64,000 nt of DNA from Flavobacteriaceae bacterium (GCA_030726725.1 JANRDC010000016.1:1-64000), one strand, 5' to 3'. Counted from the first letter of the stretch, positions 33,235 through 44,081 are shown. Numbers and translations: made by a program. The notes: generated by a model not told the origin, from the letters alone.

Positions 33235-33687
33235 TTATGGATTGTCGCTGGCGTGCCAGGTGGCGTAGGAAGATTCAGTTTCTTGAAGCTTTAGGCTGTG
33301 TAGTTTGATGTGTTCCGGCAGCCTTTTTTTGATGCGTTCCGCAAAATCAACCACCATATTTTCGCTCGTGGGTTGATAATCGGCCAAAATGATGTGGTGC
33401 CCTTGTTCGGCCAAACTTTCTGCCAAAGCCTTGTGCGGGGTGTTTTTATTGAATACAGTGGCGTGATCAAAGGGATCAACCACTTCTTCTTTGACAATCT
33501 TTTTTAGGTCTGTAAAGTCGATGACCATCCCAAATTTAGGGTGATTTGGGTCTGTATTGGGGGTGCCTATGACGGTCACAGAGAGTTTATAGCTGTGGCC
33601 GTGAACGTTTCGGCATTTGCCGTCATAGCCCCAAAGAGCGTGACCGGTCTCAAACGTAAAAATCTTGGTGATGCGAATGCTACTCAT
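33235..33687 (-). CDS. 6-carboxytetrahydropterin / 6-pyruvoyltetrahydropterin synthase
   Basis: A T-fold enzyme that acts on dihydroneopterin triphosphate. From ATG 33687 the chain has zinc histidines H16, H29 and H31 and the catalytic Cys25 in the segment ETGHALWGYDGKCRNVHGH. FGMVIDFTDLK and PTSENMVVDF are further family marks. In most bacteria such a protein is QueD of queuosine synthesis, but no other queuosine genes are in view, so a pterin role remains possible. It lies 3 bases from lpxH and 21 bases from the enoyl-CoA hydratase-like gene. Confidence 0.9.
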   Translation of the reverse strand: MSSIRITKIFTFETGHALWGYDGKCRNVHGHSYKLSVTVIGTPNTDPNHPKFGMVIDFTDLKKIVKEEVVDPFDHATVFNKNTPHKALAESLAEQGHHIILADYQPTSENMVVDFAERIKKRLPEHIKLHSLKLQETESSYATWHASDNP

Positions 33688-33708
33688 AATCGATTTTGGC
33701 AAAGGTAC

Positions 33709-34476
33709 TTATTTGCTTCGGTATTTAGCTAAAGCAGCTTGGGTTTCAGGGCTGAGCGCCAGAGCCGCAGTGACTTTAGCCCGTTCAAACAAGAGTTGTT
33801 CCCAGTGGGCTGTATCCGCCCAAAGGGCATTTTTGACCGCTTTTAGGGCAGCTGGGGCGTGTGTGGCTTGTTCCTTGAGAAACACTTCGATGGCTTTATC
33901 CAGGTCTTCGGGTTCACGGGTAGTGCGCTGGGTGAGGGGCCCACAGGCCAATCCTGTAATTTCATGCCAATGGGCTGGAGATAAGGCCAATGCGGCCAGT
34001 CCAGAAGCCCCAATTTTTCGAGCCACCGCTGGAGCAATCACCGCTGGAGCAAGTCCAATACTCAGTTCTGATAGTTTGACCAAGGTGTGTTCACTGGCGA
34101 TTACATAGTCACAGGCGGCTAATATGCCCACGCCCCCACCAACAGCTTTCCCTTGTACACGTCCTAAAATAGGATGGTTACATCGGGCCATGGCCAGAAT
34201 GAGTCGGGCAAATCCACCAAAAAAATCCTCGGCTTCACGCAGGTTGTTCAACGCCAACACCTCTTCCAGGTGAGCGCCAGCACAAAATGTACTTCCCGTG
34301 GAGCCCAGCACCACCCAACCGATGTCTGTTCTATCAGACAGGTCGTCTAAAGTTTCGCACATTTGTGCGAGCATGGATGAGGTACAGGCATTTCCTGAAG
34401 GGTGTTCAAACTGAATCCAGGCAGTTTGTTGGTCTATCGTTAATCGCACCGAACCGGAGCTTTGTACAGCAATCAT
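33709..34476 (-). CDS. Enoyl-CoA hydratase/isomerase family protein
   Basis: The 255-residue crotonase-fold protein has the oxyanion-hole segments STFCAGAHLEEV and VQGKAVGGGVGILAACDYVIAS. One of the two catalytic acids of enoyl-CoA hydratases is replaced by glycine in GGGVGILA; the second is kept in KLSELSIGLAPA. This resembles methylglutaconyl-CoA hydratase-type members, but the substrate cannot be fixed. It sits alone between pterin synthase and MATE genes, not in a catabolic cluster. Confidence 0.88.
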   Translation of the reverse strand: MIAVQSSGSVRLTIDQQTAWIQFEHPSGNACTSSMLAQMCETLDDLSDRTDIGWVVLGSTGSTFCAGAHLEEVLALNNLREAEDFFGGFARLILAMARCNHPILGRVQGKAVGGGVGILAACDYVIASEHTLVKLSELSIGLAPAVIAPAVARKIGASGLAALALSPAHWHEITGLACGPLTQRTTREPEDLDKAIEVFLKEQATHAPAALKAVKNALWADTAHWEQLLFERAKVTAALALSPETQAALAKYRSK

Positions 34477-34496
34477 AGCAGAGGCTTTTCGTAAAT

Positions 34497-35834
34497 TTAG
34501 GAGATTTGGGCCAGCGGCAAAAATTTAGCCTTGTATTTCAGCCAAAGCGCTATGGCCCGTATGCCCATCCAAACAATAAAGCCGATCCAAATACCAGAAA
34601 GCCCCCAATCCATATACTGGGACAACAGAACAAAAGGGACAAATCCGCCAAAAGAGGCGATCAGCAGGATATTGCGCAGGTACTTCATCTCGCCCAAACC
34701 TTTGAATAGGGCATCCAGTACAAAGGCAACAGCATTGATGGGCATGCCGATGAGCACGATCCAAAACACCCCCCAAAAGGCTTCTAGCACCGGCAGATCC
34801 TCAGAAAACAAGTGGCCTAGGGGTTGATAGGCGATCCAACCACCCAGCATCAACAGGGCGGCCACACCCCAGCCGTAATACACGCATTTTCGCGTGAGCA
34901 CCCACAGTGTTTTATAATTCTCTTGCCCCAGGAGTTTACCCCCCAAAATATTGGCTGAGGTGCCATAGCCATCGATTAAGAAGGCGGCAAATAACCACAG
35001 ATTGAGCGCTATGGTATGTGCGCCTACCGCCGCAGGTCCGAGTCCAGTGGCCTGACGCACAGAGATAATCAGGGTGGTATTGAGCGCCACAGATCGGACA
35101 AACAGGTTTAAGGTCATGGAGATCAAACGCTTTAACTCGGGGTGTGGCGGACCGATCCACCTCAGCGGGATCGGCGTTTTCGCCCCCAAAAGCACCACGG
35201 CGATCAACGCCATGATCACTTGGGTAAACAAACTGGCCCAGCCCGCTCCATCGAGACCCATGGCCGGTATCCATTGGCCCCAGCCAAATACAAGGAAGTA
35301 GTCTGCTACGGCGTTGATCACAGCCCCGCTCAAGGCAATGGCCATAGGCCAAAGGGTGTTTTGCAGCCCCCGAAAAGTGCCAAAGATCGAAAAGGTCAGC
35401 AAAGTGAGCGGAACGCCCCAAACCCTAATTTTAAAGTAAGAAATACAGAATCCGATCAGCGAGTCTGTCGCGTTGAGCAGCCTAAATACGGGTTCCATAA
35501 AGGCGAGTCCCAAGGCGACTAAAATAAAGCTCGCCCCGACACTGATGATGATGGCTTGGGCAGGAAGGGTGCGTATTTCTTCTATTTTTCCTTTGCCCAC
35601 ATATTGTGCCACCAGTGAAGAAATCGAGCTTTGGGTTTGGCCGAGAACCCAAGTCAACATGCCCAAGAAGGAACTCACAATACCGGCCGCTGCCAGAGAT
35701 TCGACAGCATTTACTGGAATATTGCCCACCATGGCGGTATCCGTCAACGAAATCAGGGGTTCAACGATACCGGTAGCCATAGCGGGAAAGGCAAGCGGGT
35801 GTATTCTTTTTAGGGTAGCGGTATCCAGGCGCAT
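34497..35834 (-). CDS. MATE family efflux transporter
   Basis: The 445-residue membrane protein has about twelve helices in two repeats. It begins TLKRIHPLAFPAMATGIVEPLISLTDTAMVGN, the DinF-type MATE start, and has PLTLLTFSIFGTFRGLQNTLWPM in the middle of the first half. Members extrude drugs, cations or metabolites using sodium or proton gradients. No regulator is adjacent. Located 100 bases from the divergent tRNA-Ala. Confidence 0.92.
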   Translation of the reverse strand: MRLDTATLKRIHPLAFPAMATGIVEPLISLTDTAMVGNIPVNAVESLAAAGIVSSFLGMLTWVLGQTQSSISSLVAQYVGKGKIEEIRTLPAQAIIISVGASFILVALGLAFMEPVFRLLNATDSLIGFCISYFKIRVWGVPLTLLTFSIFGTFRGLQNTLWPMAIALSGAVINAVADYFLVFGWGQWIPAMGLDGAGWASLFTQVIMALIAVVLLGAKTPIPLRWIGPPHPELKRLISMTLNLFVRSVALNTTLIISVRQATGLGPAAVGAHTIALNLWLFAAFLIDGYGTSANILGGKLLGQENYKTLWVLTRKCVYYGWGVAALLMLGGWIAYQPLGHLFSEDLPVLEAFWGVFWIVLIGMPINAVAFVLDALFKGLGEMKYLRNILLIASFGGFVPFVLLSQYMDWGLSGIWIGFIVWMGIRAIALWLKYKAKFLPLAQIS

Positions 35835-35916
35835 GTAGCGTGCTTCAGGTTATTTCAAGAGCCGTAAAAATCGCCCTTATTCCGTAAAAAATAGCGATAA
35901 TAACCAAAAAAAGTAT

Positions 35917-35924
35917 TTTCTTTG
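35917..35924 (+). promoter_or_regulatory. Possible -7 box of the tRNA-Ala gene
   Basis: TTTCTTTG followed by TACCCGC lies 10 bases before the tRNA. It lacks the TA of the consensus, but shares the CTTTG-YACCCGC pattern of the rpmF promoter. Confidence 0.35.
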
Positions 35925-35929
35925 TACCC

Positions 35930-36011
<82 letters not shown>

Positions 36012-36039
36012 AAACCCGGACAAATGTTCGGGTTTTTTT
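36012..36039 (+). terminator. Terminator after tRNA-Ala
   Basis: AAACCCGGACA and TGTTCGGGTTT form a stem with one G-T pair and a short AA loop, and the run of T follows directly. Confidence 0.9.
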
Positions 36040-36056
36040 ATGCGGTAAATCACCGA

Positions 36057-38795
36057 TTACATTTCGTTGATGTCTTGATCAACAAAAGGCAGTTCAGGAT
36101 TTAACAGCTCTGTGATCAGGCTTGATAATTTTTCTTTAAAAAGGTCGAGCACTGCGTTATCCAAGAGTACTTGAACCGGTTTTTGGCTTTTATCCGCAAA
36201 CCCCATCACCCCATCTTTGCGGTTTTTAAAGCTAAAGATACCAGCGGTAATCGGCCCTTGTAGCGATGGATGATTTTGGGTGAGCAATCCGTAAAACAGC
36301 AGCTGAAACGCTTTTTCTTTACCCTTACCCGACAACAATTGGTCCCAAGAACTCAAGGTAACCTCACTTGGCGTCACCCGACCTGTCTTGTAGTCGATGA
36401 TACGCAATACGCCGTTGAGTCGATCGATTCGATCAATGGTTCCGTAAAGCGCTAGGGGAACATCAAGGCCAGGAAGCAGCAGGGATTGAGTGTAGGATTG
36501 TTCCAGGGAAATTATTTCTAAAGAACCTGTCTCAGCCAGAGCGGCATCATAGTCGATTAAATCTTCAACGGACCGGATCAATACGTAGAGCGCGAGCGCA
36601 TTCCTTCCAGTAGTTTTTTCAGGGTCCTCTTGCTTTTCTTTGAATTGGGCACGTACAACGGTTGGCGCATTTGCCTTGACCTCGGCCAATGCTTCCGCAG
36701 TGCACACACGACCCAACAAAGGGGTGTATAATTCAAAAAGACTGTCGTGGACAATATTTCCAAATACCCTATGGCTGATTTGCCCGTCAAATGGATTAGG
36801 CTCCTCGATTTTCAGCACGTATTTACGATAAAATTCCAAGGGGTTGCGCAGATATGACATCAAGGCAGAAGCGGATATTTTGGTCGATAAATGCGCTTTT
36901 ATGATTTCGAGTACTTCTGGCGTTTTATAGACAGATAAGGGTTTATTCGGTCGAAATTCACTGTTGGGCGCTGCGGGTATTTCCACGCATTTTTTTCGGG
37001 TGATCTCGTCGGCCAGCAGTTGGTGAATCCAACGGCTTTTCTCCCCTCCCTCTAAGACATCGGGGGCGGTGTTGTAGGTGAGGAACACTTTTTTAGCGCG
37101 CTGTAAAAGTCGGTAGAAGTGATAGGTATAGACCGCGTCTTTCTCCTTAAAAGTCGGTAGGCCAAACGCTTTTTTTAGGGCGTAAGGCAGGTGTGAATTG
37201 GTGGTGCGACCCGCGGGCAAGAGCCCTTCATTGACATGGGTGATCACCACTTGTTCAAAATCTAAGTTTCGGCTTTCCAACATCCCCATCACCTGAAGGC
37301 CGCCTAAAGCATCTCCTTGAAAATTGAGTTGTCTTTGGGCCAACAGTTGGTCGAACAAGTGTTGAAGTGCTTTGGGTTGGTCGACAAAGGAATATTGGCC
37401 GACGATTCGGCTGAGTTCATTCCACACCTCAAGCACGTGAATCAAGACCGATCCAGTCGTCGAATCCTGGGATAAAGCTTCGTGATGCAACAAATGTTCG
37501 GTAAAGTATTTTTGATGAGCGATAAATCCCACAGGGTCATGGGCCCATCCTTTGAAGTGCGTTTGCCACAAATCTGCTGCCTCTGGAACGGCGCGGACAA
37601 GTGCCTCTAAAGTCCAATAGGTTTTTGTTTGGTGGACGACTCGGTCGGTAAATACCTCCGACAGATTTGGGTATTGGGCTTCCCAGTACTTGACCAACAG
37701 CGGATGAGTGATCAGGGCCACCAAATCAGTCTGGTGTATGGGGGCTTCGCTGTTTCTGGAGCCCAACGCCCATACCAAGGACCAAAGCGATGCCGTCAGG
37801 CTGGAAGGCACGGGAAACCCCATGGTAATATTTGCGGAAACCTGCTCAGGAAGCGCGTGAATCAGTGGGTTTAAGGCCTTTTCATCCCCCAAAATCACCG
37901 CTGTTTTGGCGCGCTCTTCCGGAGACATATCGCCCAAAAGCTGACCTGAAAACTGCATTTGCGCCACTGTTTTGGGGATGCCCACCAAATGGATTTGTTG
38001 GGGCGATTGCACATAGGATTCAGGGCCTAAAAAGGGATGTTTTTGGTAATACGGCCACTGTTTGTATTGGCGCATAAAGTGGCCTGCGTCGTGGACAGGA
38101 TCGTTGAGGTAATAGAGGTCGATGTCCCAATAAGCTGTAGCTCGATCTGACTCGAGCAGTTTTTGGAAAATTACTTCCTCCGCCCTATTTAAAGCGTTAA
38201 AACCCACAAGCACCCATTTTTTTTCCGGGTATTCAGAGATATAAGCGCTGATTTTTTCACTGGCCATTCGGTATAAAAGTCCTTGATGCGCCCATCCTTT
38301 TTCAGTGATTCTGGTTTCAAATGTGTTGTAAAGCGGGTAAAGCATTTGCCAAAAGGCCATGTAATGGCCCACCATAGGCGTAGTGTGTTCTTCTTGGGAC
38401 CAATGGTTGAGTTCTTGCAAGTAGTTGAGGTCGCTCATCAAGGTCTGAGCAGGGATGAGGTAGCGATCTATCTCCTCAAAGTCACCCAACAAGGTCGGTC
38501 CCCAGCCCAAGAAAACTTGAAATGAATCGTGATTTTCTAGGGGCAATGAACGGTATGCCGCATAGAGCTCCAGCAGGAGTATGGTGTTGCCGGGATGGTG
38601 TTTTTGGGCGAGTTCAGCGACAAAAGGCTCAATACTCCATATTTCAGGCGCTATAATGGGCGTGTTGACTTGGGCCAACAGCTGTTGACCCAAGGCCCAC
38701 CCTGCTCGTTTGCTCGGAAGCACGAAGACATATGACGACAGCCCTTTACCCAAAGGCGCATATCGAGCGGCTATATCACTGAGGAAAGAACCCAA
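36057..38795 (-). CDS. AddB-like PD-(D/E)XK nuclease, helicase-exonuclease subunit
   Basis: The 912-residue protein matches the AddB/RexB-like partner of RecB-type helicases. The N-terminal part (SYVFVLPSKRAGWALGQQLL) is an inactivated helicase-like domain. The C-terminal third holds a RecB-family nuclease: RVFGNIVHDSLFELY, then GTIDRIDRLNGVLRIIDYKTGRV with the catalytic D and DYK. The Fe-S cysteines flanking the nuclease in Bacillus AddB are absent: the position before it reads YLRNPLEFYRKYVL and no cysteines follow the domain. It is the third gene of an addA-kbl-addB unit, 7 bases after kbl. It should process double-strand breaks with AddA. Confidence 0.88.
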   Translation of the reverse strand: MGSFLSDIAARYAPLGKGLSSYVFVLPSKRAGWALGQQLLAQVNTPIIAPEIWSIEPFVAELAQKHHPGNTILLLELYAAYRSLPLENHDSFQVFLGWGPTLLGDFEEIDRYLIPAQTLMSDLNYLQELNHWSQEEHTTPMVGHYMAFWQMLYPLYNTFETRITEKGWAHQGLLYRMASEKISAYISEYPEKKWVLVGFNALNRAEEVIFQKLLESDRATAYWDIDLYYLNDPVHDAGHFMRQYKQWPYYQKHPFLGPESYVQSPQQIHLVGIPKTVAQMQFSGQLLGDMSPEERAKTAVILGDEKALNPLIHALPEQVSANITMGFPVPSSLTASLWSLVWALGSRNSEAPIHQTDLVALITHPLLVKYWEAQYPNLSEVFTDRVVHQTKTYWTLEALVRAVPEAADLWQTHFKGWAHDPVGFIAHQKYFTEHLLHHEALSQDSTTGSVLIHVLEVWNELSRIVGQYSFVDQPKALQHLFDQLLAQRQLNFQGDALGGLQVMGMLESRNLDFEQVVITHVNEGLLPAGRTTNSHLPYALKKAFGLPTFKEKDAVYTYHFYRLLQRAKKVFLTYNTAPDVLEGGEKSRWIHQLLADEITRKKCVEIPAAPNSEFRPNKPLSVYKTPEVLEIIKAHLSTKISASALMSYLRNPLEFYRKYVLKIEEPNPFDGQISHRVFGNIVHDSLFELYTPLLGRVCTAEALAEVKANAPTVVRAQFKEKQEDPEKTTGRNALALYVLIRSVEDLIDYDAALAETGSLEIISLEQSYTQSLLLPGLDVPLALYGTIDRIDRLNGVLRIIDYKTGRVTPSEVTLSSWDQLLSGKGKEKAFQLLFYGLLTQNHPSLQGPITAGIFSFKNRKDGVMGFADKSQKPVQVLLDNAVLDLFKEKLSSLITELLNPELPFVDQDINEM

Positions 38796-38802
38796 AAGCA
38801 GA

Positions 38803-39996
38803 TTAGATAATATTTAGGGATTGGCCGACGGTTTTAAAGGCCTCCAGCGCTCGATCTAACTCTGCTCGGCTCAGCGCTGCGGATAGCTGAACCCGAATTC
38901 TGGCCTTTCCTTTGGGCACGACGGGATAGAAAAACCCGATGACATACACCCCGTGATCCATCAATCGAGCAGCCATTTCTTGGGCCAAGGTCGCTTCGTA
39001 GAGCATGATGGGAATAATGGCGGCTTCTCCTTCGATGATGTCAAACCCAAGCGATTTGATCCCCGCTCTGAAATATGCCGTGTTTTCCATCAGGCGGTCC
39101 CTATATGAAGTGTCTTTGTCGATCAGTTCAAATACCTTAATCGATGCTCCGACAATGGATGGGGCCAATGAGTTCGAAAACAAATAGGGTCTGGAGCGCT
39201 GACGCAACATTTCGACAATCGGTTTGCTGGCTGTGGTGTACCCACCCATAGCTCCGCCCAACGCTTTGCCCAGGGTACCGGTGATGATGTCCACACGACC
39301 CATCACTCCTTTAGCTTCCAGGGACCCGCGACCGTGTGTTCCTAAGAACCCTGCAGCGTGACACTCATCGACCATCACCAATGCATTGTATTGATCCGCT
39401 AAATCGCAAATACCATCCAGCGGAGCGACCAATCCATCCATGGAAAACACACCATCGGTCACGATCAAAATATTTTTTGCGCCCTGAGCTCGGGCTTGTT
39501 TTAGCTGTATTTCCAGGTCAACGAGGTCTCCATTGGCATACCGATATCGTTGCGCTTTACAAAGTCTGATCCCGTCGATGATGGAAGCGTGGTTAAGCGC
39601 ATCGGAAACAATGGCGTCTTCTGCACCCAAAAGCGGTTCAAAAACCCCGCCATTGGCGTCAAAGGCTGCGGCGTACAGAATGGTATCCTCTGTCCCGTAA
39701 AAATCAGCAATTTTTTGCTCCAGGGTTTTGTGCAAGTCTTGGGTACCGCAGATAAATCGCACGGAAGACATGCCAAATCCATGGGTGTCCAGGGCGTCTT
39801 TTGCTGCTTGAATCACTTCGGGATGAGACGAAAGCCCCAAGTAGTTATTAGCACACAGGTTGATCAAATGCTGGCCTGTAGCCAGGTCTACTACCGATCC
39901 CTGGGGGCCAGTGATCACCCGTTCTTTTTTAAACAAACCCTCGGCGGCAATCGCGTCGAGTTCCTGTTGCATCTGTTGATTAAATGTCGAGTTCAT
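38803..39996 (-). CDS. kbl: Glycine C-acetyltransferase (2-amino-3-ketobutyrate CoA ligase)
   Basis: Kbl cleaves 2-amino-3-ketobutyrate with CoA to glycine and acetyl-CoA in threonine breakdown. The 397-residue chain has [46 protein letters not shown] and the PLP lysine K244 in [17 protein letters not shown], exactly at the E. coli position. Its start overlaps the 3' end of the AddA-like gene by 17 bases and its stop is 7 bases before the AddB-like gene, so a metabolic gene is embedded in a DNA-repair operon. Threonine dehydrogenase is not in the window. Confidence 0.96.
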   Translation of the reverse strand: MNSTFNQQMQQELDAIAAEGLFKKERVITGPQGSVVDLATGQHLINLCANNYLGLSSHPEVIQAAKDALDTHGFGMSSVRFICGTQDLHKTLEQKIADFYGTEDTILYAAAFDANGGVFEPLLGAEDAIVSDALNHASIIDGIRLCKAQRYRYANGDLVDLEIQLKQARAQGAKNILIVTDGVFSMDGLVAPLDGICDLADQYNALVMVDECHAAGFLGTHGRGSLEAKGVMGRVDIITGTLGKALGGAMGGYTTASKPIVEMLRQRSRPYLFSNSLAPSIVGASIKVFELIDKDTSYRDRLMENTAYFRAGIKSLGFDIIEGEAAIIPIMLYEATLAQEMAARLMDHGVYVIGFFYPVVPKGKARIRVQLSAALSRAELDRALEAFKTVGQSLNII

Positions 39997-42900
39997 CTGT
40001 GGGGGTGTTGTGGACCGAAACTACGTCTATAGATCCAGGTTGAACATAAATAATGAGCGCTTCTTCTAAAGTATAACCCATATGGCCCAGCGCACGGGCA
40101 TAGCGAGTTACTTGTTGGGTGTGTTCAGGTTTTGGCATGCCGGTTTTGTAGTCCAGCACCCAAACCCGATGATCTGGGCCAAAAACCAAGCGGTCGGGAC
40201 GAAGTACCTCTTGGCTTTGTCTCATGGATACAGCAGGGGTGGCCCCAGCATCGCCGTTGGGCACCCAGAGGGTACATTCGTTTTTGGCCACTGCGTTAGG
40301 GCCGTATAGGTTTTTGAGCTTTGGGTGGTCGATGACCCATTGGGCCATCTCTGACAAAGCGTAAGGCTCCGTGTGTTTTTGCTGTTGTGCCCATTGGGCC
40401 TCCACAGCCTTAAGGTCAAATGTTCGGTCGTAATCCTGCATGAATTCGTGAAACAACTGGCCCAACTCCTGGGCTTTTTGTTGGCCGGAATCTTTGCTCC
40501 ATTTCGGGTGAGGTACGTAAGCAGCACTTGATTTTGTCGGTGATGCACAGTAGTCTATGGGCTTTATTTCCGATGTTGGCGTATTGTCCGCTTTGGTTTT
40601 AGGCACATAAGACCCCACCAATTGATCGTGATTCGCTTCATGCCAAATATTCTTGTGCTGCAAATAACGGATGATGAGCCCAGCTATTTTTTGTTCGGCT
40701 GGTGCGCCATCTTGGTTGATTGCCTTTTCGGCAATCAGGTATAAACCTTGAACAGGCCGGGTCATGGCCACATAGAGGGTGTTAAAGGCATCGAGTTCCT
40801 TTTGCGCATTGTCAGCGGCCCAAACCTCTGATATCGCAGGCTCAGCCTGGGAGAGCACTTTGTTTTTAGAGATCAGCAGTTGCTCCATACCCCAGTGATC
40901 TCGAGGATCTACAGGTATCCAAAGCTTGGCGTCCTGATCTTTGACCAATGGGTCATTGACAAAGTTGTAAACCACAATGGGAAATTCAAGCCCTTTGGCC
41001 TTGTGGATGGTCATCACTTGAACCGCGTTGGCGTGTTCTGGAGCTTGAATGCTCAACCGGTCTTTTTTTATCTCCCAGTCTGAGAGAAACTGCGTGTGGT
41101 TTGTGCCGTTGGACAGTGTCCATTCATGCACGTAATCCATAAAGAAAATCAGATAGGCGGGTTGGTGATCTCCCAGTCCAAAACGCTCAATGCTGTAGTG
41201 CATTGCGTCAAAAATCGAGCGGGACAAAAACGACGAAGCAGACCAATTCCAACCTTCTTTAAGGGCTTTTTGAGGGTGTTTGGAGGCAAATCTTAAAAAT
41301 TCATGGGGCGTTTCAGGTCTTTGAAGCGCTAAATGTGCTGCTAATTCAAAGGCCAACAACTGATTTTCCGGTGTTAGGCTCCAGCGCAGTAAACCGATCA
41401 AAAATCGAACATCTGGATGCTGGCTCACCAATAGGGATTCGGCAGAAACGACCGGTATGCCCTGTTCATTGAGCAGTTTTGCTGTGGCTATAGCTTGTTT
41501 GTTGTTGCGGGTCAATACACAAATATCCCCGTAGTCATAGCCCAGGGACACAGCGTGTTCTATACAGCTCAGTCCCTCAGACAAAAAGGCTTCCGGGGTG
41601 TCCTCTGCTTCCTTGGTGTCGATAAATCTAAAGGACACCCACCCTTGTTTTTGGCTGTGGATTTTTTGTACCACATCCTTTTCGTACAGGGCGCGGTAAG
41701 GCGCATGGCTCAGGTGCTGACTGATCAAGGGAAACAGTTCGTTGTTCACCCCGACAATGGTTCCGCTGCTTCTGTAGTTGGTGTTTAGCGACTCTAGAAC
41801 TGGCTTGGGGGTAAAAGGGTTGTTTTTTTGTTGCGAAAGATCGATCAGCTGATTGACATCTCCGCCCCGCCACCGGTAGATAGATTGCTTGGGGTCACCG
41901 ACCAAAAGCAAGCTGCCCGCTTCATCGCTCCACCCTTCTTTTTGCAAGGTGTGGTCGATCAGTGGCACCAGATTTTCCCACTGCAGTACCGAGGTGTCTT
42001 GAAACTCATCGATAAAAAAGTGGTGGTACCGATCCCCCAGTCGTTCGTAAATAAACGGGGCCGGTTGTCCTTGGATCTCACGGGCAATCAGCTGGTTGAA
42101 TTGACCGATAGGCAACCATTGTCGGTCAGCGCACAGTTGATTGATCGCCTCAGAAATAGCGCGAATCACCGACAGAGGCAACAGGTTTTTGTATTTGTTT
42201 TTAGCGAGCTCAATGTCGTAGCGGGTTTTGACCAGTTCTTGAACAGCCTCGGTCAGCTCCTGCTTCCAGGCATCGATCAAGTCTTTTTGATTGGGGTCTG
42301 TTTTTTTGTTGTAGGGATCCGCGGAGTCAAAGTTGTCCAGCCATTGCGCCTCCTTGATTTTCTCCACTCCATCTCGAGCGATTTCAGCCAGCCATTTCGG
42401 CAGTGAAGACCGGGTGAAGGAGGTGTGCTCGATTCCTTTTTGAGCCATCTGATCGAGTAGCTTTTTGGCTTTTTGCACTCTGCTTTCAGCGCTTTTGACC
42501 CAGTCTTCGCGCAGCTTTTTCTTTAAGGCGTGCAGTGTTTTGGGGTCTGCTTTTTGGACGGCATTCATGCCAGATCCATGCAGTTCTTCAAACAGCATCA
42601 TGCCAACACTTCTCAAATTTTGACTGGGATCCCAACTGGTATTGCCGTCCATTTTTTCCAGGGCGTACTCCACCAGAATTTCAGTGAGTTCAGGGTCTAT
42701 CCCGATTTGATCCATCAGCGAATCCACTCCTTGGGCAACCAATTGGGCGGTGTCCAAAACCACCTCAAAATTGGGCGGTAGTTTCAGGTCTTGTCCGAAA
42801 GTCCTCAGGATTCGGTGGTTGAATTTGTCGATGGTGGATATATCGAAAAAGGCAAAATGATGCAGGAGTTCTTTGCCTCTTTTTCGGGCTCTTGCCCTGA

Positions 42901-43165
42901 GCAGTCCCGGATCGATATCCAGGGTTTTCTGTACGGCATCAAAAAGATCTGTCGATCCTTTGGGTTGGTGCCCAAAATCGTAGAGCGCTTGCAGGATGCG
43001 CTTTTTCATTTCACCAACCGCCTTGTTGGTAAAGGTCAAGGCCAATATATGCTTAAAAGCCAAGGGACGCTCATCTTCCAGAATCAGGGCAAGATAGGAC
43101 TGGGCCAAGGCAAATGTTTTGCCTGAACCAGCCGATGCGCTGTAGATTTGGTAGGGTGCTGTCAT
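39980..43165 (-). CDS. AddA/RecB-like UvrD helicase-nuclease
   Basis: From ATG 43165 the protein has 1061 residues. It starts with a Walker A site, [14 protein letters not shown] (K16), followed by [18 protein letters not shown], the Walker [12 protein letters not shown], and the superfamily 1 motifs [17 protein letters not shown] and [18 protein letters not shown] RecB-type nuclease domain ends the chain: LRPDRLVF, then VLDYKTG. An upstream frame start at 43210 adds 15 residues before the helicase domain and is not used. With the AddB-like protein it would form a two-nuclease break-processing complex. Confidence 0.92.
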   Translation of the reverse strand: MTAPYQIYSASAGSGKTFALAQSYLALILEDERPLAFKHILALTFTNKAVGEMKKRILQALYDFGHQPKGSTDLFDAVQKTLDIDPGLLRARARKRGKELLHHFAFFDISTIDKFNHRILRTFGQDLKLPPNFEVVLDTAQLVAQGVDSLMDQIGIDPELTEILVEYALEKMDGNTSWDPSQNLRSVGMMLFEELHGSGMNAVQKADPKTLHALKKKLREDWVKSAESRVQKAKKLLDQMAQKGIEHTSFTRSSLPKWLAEIARDGVEKIKEAQWLDNFDSADPYNKKTDPNQKDLIDAWKQELTEAVQELVKTRYDIELAKNKYKNLLPLSVIRAISEAINQLCADRQWLPIGQFNQLIAREIQGQPAPFIYERLGDRYHHFFIDEFQDTSVLQWENLVPLIDHTLQKEGWSDEAGSLLLVGDPKQSIYRWRGGDVNQLIDLSQQKNNPFTPKPVLESLNTNYRSSGTIVGVNNELFPLISQHLSHAPYRALYEKDVVQKIHSQKQGWVSFRFIDTKEAEDTPEAFLSEGLSCIEHAVSLGYDYGDICVLTRNNKQAIATAKLLNEQGIPVVSAESLLVSQHPDVRFLIGLLRWSLTPENQLLAFELAAHLALQRPETPHEFLRFASKHPQKALKEGWNWSASSFLSRSIFDAMHYSIERFGLGDHQPAYLIFFMDYVHEWTLSNGTNHTQFLSDWEIKKDRLSIQAPEHANAVQVMTIHKAKGLEFPIVVYNFVNDPLVKDQDAKLWIPVDPRDHWGMEQLLISKNKVLSQAEPAISEVWAADNAQKELDAFNTLYVAMTRPVQGLYLIAEKAINQDGAPAEQKIAGLIIRYLQHKNIWHEANHDQLVGSYVPKTKADNTPTSEIKPIDYCASPTKSSAAYVPHPKWSKDSGQQKAQELGQLFHEFMQDYDRTFDLKAVEAQWAQQQKHTEPYALSEMAQWVIDHPKLKNLYGPNAVAKNECTLWVPNGDAGATPAVSMRQSQEVLRPDRLVFGPDHRVWVLDYKTGMPKPEHTQQVTRYARALGHMGYTLEEALIIYVQPGSIDVVSVHNTPTDELDI

Positions 43166-43271
43166 ATACTCATGCAAATTAATCAATCCAGCCCATAACC
43201 AGATGGCCATCCAGGCAAAAGCAAGGGGTATTTCTTAACATTTTCATAGGGGTACCCCCCTAAAAAATCCG

Positions 43272-43279
43272 TAAATTTG
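43272..43279 (+). promoter_or_regulatory. -7 promoter box of the superoxide dismutase gene
   Basis: TAAATTTG followed by TACCCGAACCC is an exact TAnnTTTG match 25 bases before the ATG. Confidence 0.55.
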
Positions 43280-43304
43280 TACCCGAACCCAAAAATGAAT
43301 CAAT

Positions 43305-43913
<609 letters not shown>

Positions 43914-43936
43914 CGCATGTTGAACTGCGCCTAGCA

Positions 43937-43973
43937 AAAACCCCCTGAGGCATCCGCCTCAGGGGGTTTTTTA
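43937..43973 (+). terminator. Rho-independent terminator of the superoxide dismutase gene
   Basis: AAAACCCCCTGAGG and CCTCAGGGGGTTTT form a 14-bp perfect stem with a six-base loop, followed by TT. It is nearly symmetrical and could stop transcription from both sides. Confidence 0.92.
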
Positions 43974-44046
43974 CATAGAAAAAGCCGGCGCAAGCCGGCT
44001 TTTTCATCCCAAATCTTACCATAAACTTAACCTACTTATGCTATGG
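43974..44046 (-). ncRNA. Candidate small RNA between the sod and purF terminators
   Basis: A complete promoter on the minus strand (44052-44081) points leftward into this segment. The predicted RNA begins near 44046, can form a stem ACCATA/TATGGT (44047-44042 with 44023-44018), and ends at a second hairpin, GCCGGC-TTGC-GCCGGC flanked by AAAAA and TTTTT (43979-44004), which is a good rho-independent terminator in this direction. No gene ends here on the minus strand, because purF has its own terminator at 44157-44183. An ATG just before the terminator would read through it and is not a credible gene. No RNA family is recognised. Confidence 0.5.
43979..44004 (-). terminator. Terminator of the candidate small RNA
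   Basis: AAAAAGCCGGC and GCCGGCTTTTT form an 11-bp perfect stem around GCAA. It works on either strand: for the small RNA on the minus strand, or as a second stop after sod. Confidence 0.85.
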
Positions 44047-44051
44047 TGAAA

Positions 44052-44081
44052 CAAATGTAGTGATATGGGTATAATCTACAA
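44052..44081 (-). promoter_or_regulatory. Promoter of the candidate small RNA
   Basis: On the minus strand TTG (44081-44079), a 19-base spacer and TACATTTG (44059-44052) make a complete TTG-N19-TAnnTTTG promoter, the same geometry as the rpmF promoter. The nearest gene on this strand downstream is the AddA-like gene, almost 900 bases away and behind sod. Confidence 0.6.

Noticed and set aside
43951-43998. A minus-strand ATG just before the small-RNA terminator (MKKPACAGFF...)
   Set aside because: The frame is made of the two terminator stems themselves, so the resemblance to a peptide start is accidental.
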